A stretch of DNA of 40,563 nucleotides from Rufibacter sediminis (GTDB lineage Bacteria > Bacteroidota > Bacteroidia > Cytophagales > Hymenobacteraceae). The first letter of the stretch is position 1. Every line of letters starts with the position of its first letter. Below the pieces are notes generated by a model. That model was given only the letters and a program-made list of their open reading frames with translations, did not search any database and was not told the origin of the DNA. Positions 32,600 to 39,667 of the stretch are shown piece by piece. Made by a program: the position numbers and the translations under genes. Location: NCBI RefSeq assembly GCF_014269285.1, contig NZ_JACOAF010000036.1:1-40563 (forward strand), written 5' to 3'.

Positions 32600-32607
32600 C
32601 AAAGATA
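32600..32607 (-). promoter_or_regulatory. -7 promoter element of the GroES-like gene
   Basis: TATCTTTG on the minus strand, an exact TANNTTTG. Predicted start near 32593, a 22-nt leader to ATG 32571. No TTTG at the -33 position. Confidence 0.55.
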
Positions 32608-32655
32608 CAATCGTGAAGCGTTTGGCGCTATTAAGGGAAGAGAATTAGCAGAGGT

Positions 32656-32691
32656 GTTTCAGGGGTGTTTCAGGGAAAAGAGGCCGAAAAC
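32656..32691. repeat. 36-bp palindrome family copy, decayed
   Basis: GTTTCAGGGGTG, centre TTTCAGGGAAAA, right arm GAGGCCGAAAAC. Confidence 0.55.
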
Positions 32692-32743
32692 GCCTTAGTA
32701 CGTAGTATTCGAATACTGACTTTATCTTCTTTCCCCTTCTCAT

Positions 32744-32832
32744 TGTCATCTTGGAAAGATCTTGTGGGCGAACTAGGATGACGGGATAGTAAATGCCACT
32801 ACAGCTTTCCCACTAGATCCTTTCAGGATGGC
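32744..32832. repeat. 90-bp inverted repeat, TGTCATCTTGG family, second copy
   Basis: TGTCATCTTGGAAAGATC on the left and GATCCTTTCAGGATGGCA on the right pair imperfectly. The left arm continues into TTGTGGGCGAACTAGGATGAC, shared with 20253-20296. This 310-base gap holds no gene. Confidence 0.75.
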
Positions 32833-32881
32833 ATAGAGAAGTAAAGCTTCTGGCAAGTTTAGTCAAAGCTATCAGTTCACC

Positions 32882-33178
32882 TTAATAGCCATAGTCTGAT
32901 GCATGGTAGAAGTTTAAATAGACATACATGGCGATAGTCATCAAGGCCATTAGGGTGAATAAAAGAGGGTTGTTGACAAATCGCTTTTTATAGAAAAGAT
33001 AACCAATAAGTCCGATGTGAATAACCAGGAAAGCAACACCTACCTTGTCAGCATTTCTTGAAAAAGTCTCTCCACTTCCAAAGAGCCAGAAAGCCACGTA
33101 AGCTGCAGCAACCTGCTGCACATAATAAAAAAGGATATTTGCCCCTACTAGGAAAACTTTGATGAACACATCTCTCAT
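32882..33178 (-). CDS. Small membrane protein of unknown function
   Basis: A 98-aa hydrophobic protein with three likely membrane helices (about 8-33, 45-63 and 70-90). No family is recognised. The N-terminus lacks a cleavable signal. It begins three bases after the stop of the Imm27 gene, so the two are almost certainly co-transcribed and perhaps work together. Its base composition is more AT-rich than most neighbours, as is that of the Imm27 gene, hinting at joint acquisition (inference). Confidence 0.7.
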   Translation of the reverse strand: MRDVFIKVFLVGANILFYYVQQVAAAYVAFWLFGSGETFSRNADKVGVAFLVIHIGLIGYLFYKKRFVNNPLLFTLMALMTIAMYVYLNFYHASDYGY

Positions 33179-33181
33179 GCT

Positions 33182-33466
33182 TTATGAGACAACCATATAA
33201 CTTTCTTTTGCTTCCGCTTCTGACAGATGAACTAATGTTGGAGCTCCGCCTCCGTGCATCTGACTTTCCGAATAAACTAACTCCCAAAACCTCCCGTCTT
33301 CCTGATCTTTGTAGAGCACCTTCCATCCGCTTTCATCAGTAGCGATCTTCAAGAGGTGGCTCTCTGTAAGTTCTTTGATCCTCTGAGAGACATCATCCAG
33401 CTTCATCAGCATGCCATCCACCCTCCAATGACCAATTAGCTCTTTCTCTTCTTTTTTCAATTTCAT
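33182..33466 (-). CDS. Immunity protein 27 (Imm27) family protein
   Basis: A 94-aa protein matching Imm27, a family of immunity proteins that neutralise polymorphic toxins: LKKEEKELIGHWRVDG, DDVSQRIKELTESHLLKIATDESGWKVLYKDQEDGRFWELVYSES, then MHGGGAPTLVHLSEAEAKESY. The GW..LY.D..DGR.WEL.Y core and HGGG motif are diagnostic. ATG 33466 is preferred because it follows a GGAAGA sequence at normal distance and starts where the family does; ATG 33502 is possible. No toxin gene is adjacent. It shares a transcript with the small membrane protein 3 nt downstream. Confidence 0.85.
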   Translation of the reverse strand: MKLKKEEKELIGHWRVDGMLMKLDDVSQRIKELTESHLLKIATDESGWKVLYKDQEDGRFWELVYSESQMHGGGAPTLVHLSEAEAKESYMVVS

Positions 33467-33560
33467 TCTTCCAGATAGAGATATTTTGTAGAGACTTCGC
33501 ATATTGACATTACAAAAATCAGCCGCCCCTCCTTTCAGAGAAGCTGCTGCTTTGCTATCT

Positions 33561-33596
33561 ATTTTCAGCCCGCTTTTCCAAAAAAAGCCCTAAAAC
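33561..33596. repeat. 36-bp palindrome family copy
   Basis: ATTTTCAGCCCG, centre CTTTTCCAAAAA, right arm AAGCCCTAAAAC. It ends one base before the hmgA stop codon. Confidence 0.65.
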
Positions 33597-33597
33597 A

Positions 33598-34797
33598 CTA
33601 ATCCATCATATCTGCGGGGCGTGGGGCCTGCGGGGCGGCGTCTGGGTTCCAACTCATGGGGTAATTCTGGTCTACCAGTTCCAGCGCCTCTACGGTGAGG
33701 TACAGCGGCTTGAAGGTGTCAATCATGACGGCCAGTTCGTGCGTCTCTTTTTTCCCAATGCTAGCTTCCACGGTGCCGGGGTGCGGACCGTGCGGCAGGC
33801 CGCTGGGGTGAATGGTGAACGAGGCGATGTCAATGCCTTTGCGGGACATGAAGTTGCCGGCCACGTAGTACAGGATCTCGTCTGAGTCTACGTTGGAGTG
33901 GTTGTACGGCGCCGGAATGGCCAGCGGGTGGTAATCAAACAACCTCGGCACGAAGGAGCACACCACGAAACCCTGCGTCTCAAAGGTCTGGTGCACGGGC
34001 GGCGGCTGATGGATGCGGCCGGTAATGGGCTCAAAGTCATGGATGGAGAAGGCGTACGGATAGAAATAACCGTCCCAACCCACCACATCCAGCGGTGAGA
34101 AATCATAGAAATACTGGTGCAGGAAGCCTTCCTTCTTGATCTGGACCAGGTACTCGCCGGGTTCACTTTCCTGGAACAGTTCGTGCGGCGGCCGGATGTC
34201 ACGCTCGCAGTAGGGCGAGTGTTCCAGCAGTTGCCCGAAATGGTTCCGGTACCGGCGCACGGTCTCCACGGGGCTGAAACTCTCGGTGATGAGCAGCCGC
34301 ACCGGGCCTTCGTTCCATTTCCACTGATGGATGATGGTGCGCGGGATGACCACGTAATCGCCGGCTTCTACCTCCAGACGGCCCATCTGCGAGAGCAATT
34401 CGCCGGAGCCTTCGTGGATGAACACAATCTCATCGGCGAGGGCATTCTTATAGAAGTACGTCATCTCGCGCTCCCGCGGCAGGCAGATGGAGATGGTGCA
34501 GTCTTTGTTCATCAGGAGCGTTTTGCGGGCGCTCAGGTAATCGTCGCCGGTGCTTTCCCCTTTGAACGGACGGATGTGGTAGGGCGCCAGCGGCACGTCT
34601 GACTTTACCGGCCCGTACGGCACCGGCTCCCCAATGCGGGTGATTCTGGTGGGCGCGTGCCGATGGTACAGCAACGAGGAAACCCCGGAGAAACCCAGCG
34701 TGCCCACCAGTTGCTCATAGTACAGACTGCCGTCCGGCTGCCGGAACTGCGTGTGTCGCTTGCGGGGAATAGAACCTAACCGATGATAATATGCCAT
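33598..34797 (-). CDS. hmgA: Homogentisate 1,2-dioxygenase
   Basis: A 399-aa cupin Fe(II) dioxygenase opening the ring of homogentisate to maleylacetoacetate in phenylalanine/tyrosine breakdown. The N-terminus MAYYHRLGSIPRKRHTQFR and motifs HEGSGELLSQMGRLEVEAGDYVVIPR, SPLDVVGWDGYFYPYAFSIHDFEP and LPHGPHPGT are typical. Probable iron ligands are His300, Glu307 and His336 (the last in the family's PHGP motif). Slightly shorter than the human enzyme (445). It stands alone: no fahA or maiA neighbour. Two ATACGTGAA repeats 24 bp apart lie just upstream. Confidence 0.9.
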   Translation of the reverse strand: MAYYHRLGSIPRKRHTQFRQPDGSLYYEQLVGTLGFSGVSSLLYHRHAPTRITRIGEPVPYGPVKSDVPLAPYHIRPFKGESTGDDYLSARKTLLMNKDCTISICLPREREMTYFYKNALADEIVFIHEGSGELLSQMGRLEVEAGDYVVIPRTIIHQWKWNEGPVRLLITESFSPVETVRRYRNHFGQLLEHSPYCERDIRPPHELFQESEPGEYLVQIKKEGFLHQYFYDFSPLDVVGWDGYFYPYAFSIHDFEPITGRIHQPPPVHQTFETQGFVVCSFVPRLFDYHPLAIPAPYNHSNVDSDEILYYVAGNFMSRKGIDIASFTIHPSGLPHGPHPGTVEASIGKKETHELAVMIDTFKPLYLTVEALELVDQNYPMSWNPDAAPQAPRPADMMD

Positions 34798-34806
34798 ACC
34801 TTTTCA

Positions 34807-34839
34807 ATACGTGAAGGAGTGATTGAATGCATACGTGAA
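34807..34839. promoter_or_regulatory. Direct repeat upstream of hmgA
   Basis: ATACGTGAA occurs at 34807-34815 and again at 34831-34839, 10 and 34 bases before the hmgA ATG. The position would suit an operator or mRNA-level control, but this is only suggestive. Confidence 0.25.
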
Positions 34840-34904
34840 TGTCTTTAAACGTAGCCGCGACCAAGTTGCCGAAGCAAAATTCCCCAGCCTCAGCGGCCAC
34901 CTGC

Positions 34905-34940
34905 GTTTCTGGCCTGTTTTGGCGAAATGGGCTCTAAAAC
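34905..34940. repeat. 36-bp palindrome family copy
   Basis: GTTTCTGGCCTG, centre TTTTGGCGAAAT, right arm GGGCTCTAAAAC. Confidence 0.65.
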
Positions 34941-35035
34941 AGAAACAACGGGCAAGGCAACGGCCAGAAGCAAATTTCCCTGCCAGAAGCTGGTCTGGAC
35001 TTTGGAGCGAATAAGTTATCACTTCCTGCCCCATA

Positions 35036-35073
35036 AAGCAAAAAGCGCAGCCGGAAATCCGGCTGCGCTTTCA
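35036..35073 (-). terminator. Terminator of the CtpA-type protease gene
   Basis: AAAGCGCAGCCGG and CCGGCTGCGCTTT form a 13-bp stem around 4 bases. On the minus strand TTTTGCTTT follows. It lies about 21 nt past the stop codon. Confidence 0.9.
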
Positions 35074-35093
35074 ATCTATTCTGCCAAGGCAAT

Positions 35094-36746
35094 TTACTTG
35101 CCTAAGCTGATGTGCTTGGCCTGGTCAAAAAGCCCCAGGGCGCGCTGGAAATCAGGATCGATCTCGTTCAGCACCGGGTAGAAGCCCTGGGCCTCGTAGC
35201 GGCTGCGGGCGATGAACGCTTTCAGGTTGTTCCGGATGGTTTTCTCAGACCGTTTCAGCTCCTGGTTGTTCACTTTAATGTCGGCGCGTTTGGCTTCCCG
35301 CAGGAGGCCCTGCACCATGGCATCGGTCACCTGGAAAGACTCCTGGAAGTTGGCCAAGGTGGTGTTCTCCAACTGCTGGCGGTGCTCTCTGAAGTACGTC
35401 ACGGCATACTCCCGCAGCACGTTCTTGCGGTACAGCTCGGTTAACAGGTTGGTGTTGTCCGTGGTGTCACGGGGCACAAATACGTCTGGCATGATGCCGC
35501 CGCCGCCGTACACAATGCGCCCGCGGCTGGTTTTGTACTTGAGCGAATCATTGAACTTGATGCTGTCCTGGCTGAAGAACTCGCCGTGCTTGTAGCGGTT
35601 CATCAGATCCATCTCGTAATCCTCAGAAGACTCGGGGTCGTACGGTTTCTGGATGGAGCGGCCGCTGGGCGTGTAATAGCGCGAGATGGTCAGGCGCAAC
35701 TCGGCTCCGTCTGATAACGGAATAGGCACCTGCACCAGCCCTTTCCCAAACGAACGACGACCCACGATCAAGGCGCGGTCATGGTCCTGCAAGGCACCGG
35801 CCAGAATCTCAGACGCCGAGGCGCTGCCTTCGTTGATGAGCACAATCAGCTCGCCGGTCTCAAAGTCGCCTTTCACCTTGGCGTAGTAATCAGCGTCGTA
35901 CTTAGAGCCTTTGCCATCGGTGTAAACCAGTTTCTTGTTGCCCGAGATGAACTCATCGGCCATGCGGGTGGCGTGGTCCAGGTAACCGCCGGGGTTGTCG
36001 CGTAAATCCAGAATCAGGCGCTGCAGTCCTTGTTTCTTGAGGGCACTCAGCTTGGATTTGAACTCGTCATAGGTTCCGTTGGAGAAGCGGCTCACTTTGA
36101 TGTAACCCGTCTGCTTGTCCACCATGTACCCGGCATCTACCGACACCGACGGGATTTTACGGCGCGTTACAGTAAACTGCACTGGTTTGGTCTCGTGCGG
36201 ACGCAGCACGGTCAGGTTCACCTTAGAGCCTCTGGGGCCCCGCAGCTTCTTGAACACCTGCTCGTTGGAAATGTTGACGCCGGCAATGTTCTCGCCGTTC
36301 ACCTTCAGAATCTTGTCACCCGCCTGAATGCCCACCTGCTCAGAAGGCCCGCCGCTCAGGGGCGCAATCACGTACAGCGTATCTCTGAAGATGTTGAACT
36401 CCACCCCGATGCCGTCAAAATCGCTCTCTAAATAAGAACGGGCCATGGTGATGTCCTTAGACGGAATGTACGACGAGTGCGGGTCCAGTTTCTCCAGCAT
36501 CTTGTTGATGGCGTACTCAGAAAGTTGTTCGGTGTTCACCGTATCCACGTACTCGCGGTCAATGTAGCTCAGGATCTCCCTGAATTTCAGGTAGCCCCGG
36601 GCCGTGCCCTGCGGATTGGTGGTACTGGGCTGAAACAAGGTAGCTCCTACCAGAATACCCACCGCCATGGCCAACCCCAGAAACAAAGGTAAACGCACTT
36701 GAAACAAAGAGTTTTCTATCTTTTTAGGCTCTGTATTCTCAGTCAT
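35094..36746 (-). CDS. C-terminal processing peptidase (S41A, CtpA/Prc type)
   Basis: A 550-aa periplasmic serine protease held by one N-terminal membrane helix (about 19-38). A short helical N-terminal part leads to a PDZ domain (about 105-195, GIGVEFNIFRDTLYVIAPLSGGPSEQVGIQAGDKIL). The S41 core follows with Ser310 in the GSASASEI motif and Lys335 in SFGKGLVQ, the expected catalytic dyad 25 residues apart; GYIKVSRFSNGTYDEF and LRDNPGGYL are also family signatures. The C-terminal 120 residues are a helical extension. Typical roles are processing or disposal of periplasmic and lipoprotein substrates. Single gene with terminator. Confidence 0.94.
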   Translation of the reverse strand: MTENTEPKKIENSLFQVRLPLFLGLAMAVGILVGATLFQPSTTNPQGTARGYLKFREILSYIDREYVDTVNTEQLSEYAINKMLEKLDPHSSYIPSKDITMARSYLESDFDGIGVEFNIFRDTLYVIAPLSGGPSEQVGIQAGDKILKVNGENIAGVNISNEQVFKKLRGPRGSKVNLTVLRPHETKPVQFTVTRRKIPSVSVDAGYMVDKQTGYIKVSRFSNGTYDEFKSKLSALKKQGLQRLILDLRDNPGGYLDHATRMADEFISGNKKLVYTDGKGSKYDADYYAKVKGDFETGELIVLINEGSASASEILAGALQDHDRALIVGRRSFGKGLVQVPIPLSDGAELRLTISRYYTPSGRSIQKPYDPESSEDYEMDLMNRYKHGEFFSQDSIKFNDSLKYKTSRGRIVYGGGGIMPDVFVPRDTTDNTNLLTELYRKNVLREYAVTYFREHRQQLENTTLANFQESFQVTDAMVQGLLREAKRADIKVNNQELKRSEKTIRNNLKAFIARSRYEAQGFYPVLNEIDPDFQRALGLFDQAKHISLGK

Positions 36747-36881
36747 ATCGTATACAAATCATAGTAACCTCTAAGAAGGCGCTTTCTTAAACAACTGAGG
36801 CTATTTTAGTTACCACCGCGCCAAAAACCACACCTTCCTGTATAATACAAAATACAACTCAGGAAAGTTGCCTTTACCGGG

Positions 36882-37595
36882 CTACGCGTCCGTGGATAAT
36901 TTCTGCGCCATTTTTTTAAGCTCCCGGGCGTATATCTGCCGATAGCTCCCGTGGCGGCTAGTGGTGTCTGCGGCCGAAGTAATGGGCCGGGCCTGTACGC
37001 GCTTGGCGGTACCCAAAGCCACCTGGGCAATCTGCTTGTCACTCCAGTGTCCCTTCAGAGCCCGGAGGCATTTATAGATCAGCTCTGAATCTTCTGACTT
37101 CGCCTCCACCAGTTGCTCGGTGTAATAACCAATGGTGTTCAGCACGTTGGTGTTACCCATGTCCTGGTAGTAGTGCGGAAACAACTCGTGGCGCAGCATT
37201 TCGTTGGCGGCCTGCTGCTGCAAAACAAAAAGGTAGTCTTTCTGCAGGTTCTGGAGCAGCACGCCCTTAATATCGGCGTGCTTATCGGCCCAGTTGGGTT
37301 CTCCTTCGTGGGCTTTGGTAAGGCGCGGAATTTCTTCGAAAGGATTTTCCTTTACTCCGGCAGGTGCCGTCAATCCCTGGTATTTAGAACCCTGGGGATA
37401 GGTGATTTCATATTCCGGTTCCTTCGGTTGGGCAGCGACGGCACTACTATCAGCCGATGAACCAGTGGCAGTCTGGTTCTGCCCGGCAGAGGCTTTGGTG
37501 GCCTTGTCGCGCAACATCTGCTCGCAGGAAGTAAGGCTCAGGATGCTTATACAAATGAATGCCCACACGGCACGGTTGGGGATCAAACGAATCAT
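36882..37595 (-). CDS. Lipoprotein, paralog A of a tandem pair
   Basis: A 237-aa lipoprotein of unknown function. Lipobox SLTSC puts the modified cysteine near residue 24. A Ser/Ala/Gln-rich linker (about 30-60) is followed by the domain shared with the next gene: TYPQGSKYQGLTAPAGVKENPFEEIPRLTKA, then a helical core with LFVLQQQAANEMLRHELF and PHYY, SEDSELIYKCLRALKGHW, and the C-terminal YRQIYARELKKMAQKL. It looks like an all-helical bundle; no catalytic motif is seen. The 135-base gap to the protease gene is empty. Its 3' end carries a lone TTATCCACG. Confidence 0.8.
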   Translation of the reverse strand: MIRLIPNRAVWAFICISILSLTSCEQMLRDKATKASAGQNQTATGSSADSSAVAAQPKEPEYEITYPQGSKYQGLTAPAGVKENPFEEIPRLTKAHEGEPNWADKHADIKGVLLQNLQKDYLFVLQQQAANEMLRHELFPHYYQDMGNTNVLNTIGYYTEQLVEAKSEDSELIYKCLRALKGHWSDKQIAQVALGTAKRVQARPITSAADTTSRHGSYRQIYARELKKMAQKLSTDA

Positions 37596-37761
37596 GTACT
37601 TTGAAATAAAACTATCTTTAGAAAACAGTTACTACACCCTACTTCCTACCCCTCGCTCCTAAAGTAATGCTTTAGGTAAGCCAGTAGAAAGAAGTAAGGA
37701 AGAATATTTGTCAACGCATTATCCACGGGGCTATACACCTGCTTTTCCACAGACTTATCCA
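37596..37761. other. Intergenic segment between the tandem paralogs
   Basis: 166 bases, with an AT-rich part (37600-37640), a CCTAAAG/CTTTAGG hairpin near 37661-37674, and the 12-bp-periodic DnaA-box-like array at its right end. Confidence 0.6.
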
Positions 37762-37763
37762 CT
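37719..37763 (+). promoter_or_regulatory. Four DnaA-box-like 9-mers with 12-bp period
   Basis: TTATCCACG (37719), CTATACACC (37731), TTTTCCACA (37743) and TTATCCACT (37755) stand in the same orientation, each exactly 12 bp after the last. The DnaA consensus is TTATCCACA; three copies have one mismatch and one has three. The final copy overlaps the stop codon of paralog B. They might titrate DnaA or form part of an origin; this is unproven. Confidence 0.4.
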
Positions 37764-38457
37764 AGGCGCGGCTCTTGAGTTTAGAGGCCATTTTCTGCAA
37801 CTCGCGGGCATACACCTGCCGGTGATAGCCACTGACGGTAGCGGTATCGGCCGCCGATTGGATCTTGCGGGCCTGCACGTGGGCCGAGGTGGAAAGCGCC
37901 GCCTGGGCAATCTTCTGGGCAGGCCAATATTCCTTGAGCGCCCGTAGGCACATGTAGATCAATTTGGCGTCTTCGGACTTGGCTTCCAGTAATTGCGAGG
38001 TGTAGAAACTGATCCCTTCCAGCATGTTGGCCTGCGTGGGATCACTGTAGTAATGCGGGAACAGCTCATGCCGCAGCATTTCATTGGCGGCCTGTTGCTG
38101 CAAGACAAATAAGTACTCTTTGCCGGCGTGGGCTAAGAGCAACTGGCGCATGTCAGTGTCTTTGCCGGCGTAATCCCGCACGTGCCCGTTGGCCCTGGCA
38201 ATGCGCTCCACTTCCAGAAAAGGGTTAGGCGTGACACCCTCCGGCGGAGTGAGCCCCAGGTACTTTGACCCGGCCGGGAAGGTAAGTTGCCCCTCCGGTT
38301 CCCGCACCACCTCGGCCCGCACCGGGGCGGAGGCGATGATGCGAGTAGAGCTCCTACGGGGTTCTGCGTTCACATAATCTGGCAAGAACCGCTGCACCAC
38401 CAGCGTGGCCAGCCCCAGCGCAATCAGGAATATGTCCAGTGCATAGCGTTTTGTCAT
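37762..38457 (-). CDS. Membrane-anchored protein, paralog B of the tandem pair
   Basis: A 231-aa relative of the lipoprotein at 36882. Instead of a lipobox it has an N-terminal hydrophobic segment (ALDIFLIALGLATLVVQRFL) that probably stays as an anchor. The shared domain begins at LTFPAGSKYLGLTPPEGVTPNPFLEVERIARA; a 23-residue block around LFVLQQQAANEMLRHEL is identical in the two proteins, and SEDAKLIYMCLRALKEYW and YHRQVYARELQKMASKL are close matches. Function unknown. Divergent anchors with a conserved core imply an old duplication under strong constraint on the helical core. Confidence 0.8.
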   Translation of the reverse strand: MTKRYALDIFLIALGLATLVVQRFLPDYVNAEPRRSSTRIIASAPVRAEVVREPEGQLTFPAGSKYLGLTPPEGVTPNPFLEVERIARANGHVRDYAGKDTDMRQLLLAHAGKEYLFVLQQQAANEMLRHELFPHYYSDPTQANMLEGISFYTSQLLEAKSEDAKLIYMCLRALKEYWPAQKIAQAALSTSAHVQARKIQSAADTATVSGYHRQVYARELQKMASKLKSRA

Positions 38458-38520
38458 TTCAGTTTCTCCCTGACCAGTAGACTGGGTTTATCAGTTTGGT
38501 TCTTCTTTTCACTTAGATGC

Positions 38521-38556
38521 GTTTTAGCCCTGTTTTCCATAAAACAACCGCAGAAC
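38521..38556. repeat. 36-bp palindrome family copy
   Basis: GTTTTAGCCCTG, centre TTTTCCATAAAA, right arm CAACCGCAGAAC. It ends 8 bases before the stop codon of the phospholipase-like gene. Confidence 0.6.
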
Positions 38557-38563
38557 GGCTAGG

Positions 38564-39520
38564 TTACGGAAAGCGCGCATCATGCTCACCGGTTTGGTAG
38601 ACGGTTTTCTCCATATCCAGCTGCTGTTTCTGCTCAGGGGTAAGCGGCGCCAGTTGCTTGAGATCGGGCTGGCCGGCGTTGACCCAGGCCGTGTACCAAT
38701 AACTGGCCACCAGATGAACAGCCAGCCGCATCTGCCGCTCCACCTGCCCGTGCAAACCGCGGTGATACCCCTGGCTGAACTCCCGGGAATACACCTTCAC
38801 GGTGGTGGCACCCCGCTCCTCCAGACTGTACTTCTTGTCTTGCGGGAACGCCTGGCTGAGTTGTTTCTCCACGGAGAAGACGGAATCCAGTGCGGCGTTG
38901 GACCGGCCCACTATTTCCCAGGCCGTTCGGCCCGGGTTCTGGAGGTACTGCGGTGGCCCAATAAAGAAATCATATTCCGAGGCCCAAAGTTCCGGCAGCC
39001 TGCTTTCCCACAAGCCATGGATGCCGCGCTGCCCGGTAAACTGACCATTGTAGTTGAGGGTGGTGTGCAGCGGCACGCAGGCATCGGCGAGGTAATGGCC
39101 CAATTCCGCAGAAAGCCGGAGGATGCGTTGCGCATCGTGCCGTTTAAAGGCCTCGGTGAGCTGGTACTGCACCAACCCGATGTGCCAGGGCACAATGCCG
39201 TGCCGTTGCAGCGTATCCAAAGTAAATTGCTTGACAGCGTCTTCCCAGCGGCGGGGAAGTTTCTGGATGGCGCTGTCGCCGTACACCTCCAGATCGATGA
39301 AGTGGCGGGCGCCTTCCTCGGGCACGGCATACCGCCGCTTGTCAGGGGCCACTGCCTCCTCGGTGAGGTACGGCAGATGCTGCTTGAAAAACCCGATCAT
39401 CTCGGGCGGCAGCGTGTACACCGCCTGCCGATTGATGCGCTGGTGGGCGTAGAACCCCCAGGCGAGCGCCACCCGCTGCCAGACAAGAAGCAAAACCAAG
39501 AGCAACCACCGTTTTCCCAT
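38564..39520 (-). CDS. Zinc-dependent phospholipase C / S1-P1 nuclease fold protein
   Basis: A 318-aa secreted protein whose signal peptide should be cleaved after ALA at residue 20, leaving Trp21 as the mature N-terminus, which in this fold ligates zinc through its main chain. The trinuclear zinc site is complete by spacing: Trp21, His26, Asp59, His73, His142, Asp146, His152, His168 and Glu172 (motifs HFIDLE, GHYLADACVPLHT, HGLWE). Known relatives are phospholipase C of Bacillus and S1/P1 nucleases; Bacteroidota members are uncharacterised, so substrate is open. The C-terminal 60 residues are outside the core. Single gene between palindrome copies. Confidence 0.87.
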   Translation of the reverse strand: MGKRWLLLVLLLVWQRVALAWGFYAHQRINRQAVYTLPPEMIGFFKQHLPYLTEEAVAPDKRRYAVPEEGARHFIDLEVYGDSAIQKLPRRWEDAVKQFTLDTLQRHGIVPWHIGLVQYQLTEAFKRHDAQRILRLSAELGHYLADACVPLHTTLNYNGQFTGQRGIHGLWESRLPELWASEYDFFIGPPQYLQNPGRTAWEIVGRSNAALDSVFSVEKQLSQAFPQDKKYSLEERGATTVKVYSREFSQGYHRGLHGQVERQMRLAVHLVASYWYTAWVNAGQPDLKQLAPLTPEQKQQLDMEKTVYQTGEHDARFP

Positions 39521-39559
39521 GCCCCTCTATACGCGCAACCCGGCTAAGTAAGTTCTTGT

Positions 39560-39595
39560 ATTTCAAGCCTCTTTTCCTGAAAACGGGCAAAAAAC
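39560..39595. repeat. 36-bp palindrome family copy, inverted orientation
   Basis: ATTTCAAGCCTC, centre TTTTCCTGAAAA, right arm CGGGCAAAAAAC. Confidence 0.65.
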
Positions 39596-39627
39596 GACCG
39601 GTCCAACGTCATGGAGAAAACTCTGGC

Positions 39628-39663
39628 GTTTTAGGGTGGTTTTCAGGAAAACAAGGCTAAAAC
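39628..39663. repeat. 36-bp palindrome family copy
   Basis: GTTTTAGGGTGG, centre TTTTCAGGAAAA, right arm CAAGGCTAAAAC. Two copies in opposite orientation lie 32 bases apart here. This one ends 4 bases before the next stop codon. Confidence 0.72.
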
Positions 39664-39667
39664 GAGA

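Noticed and set aside
37596..37763. Full replication origin
   Set aside because: The box array is notable, but boxes are imperfect, dnaA/dnaN/rpmH-type neighbours are missing and strand bias does not switch here; kept only as a DnaA-box-like finding.
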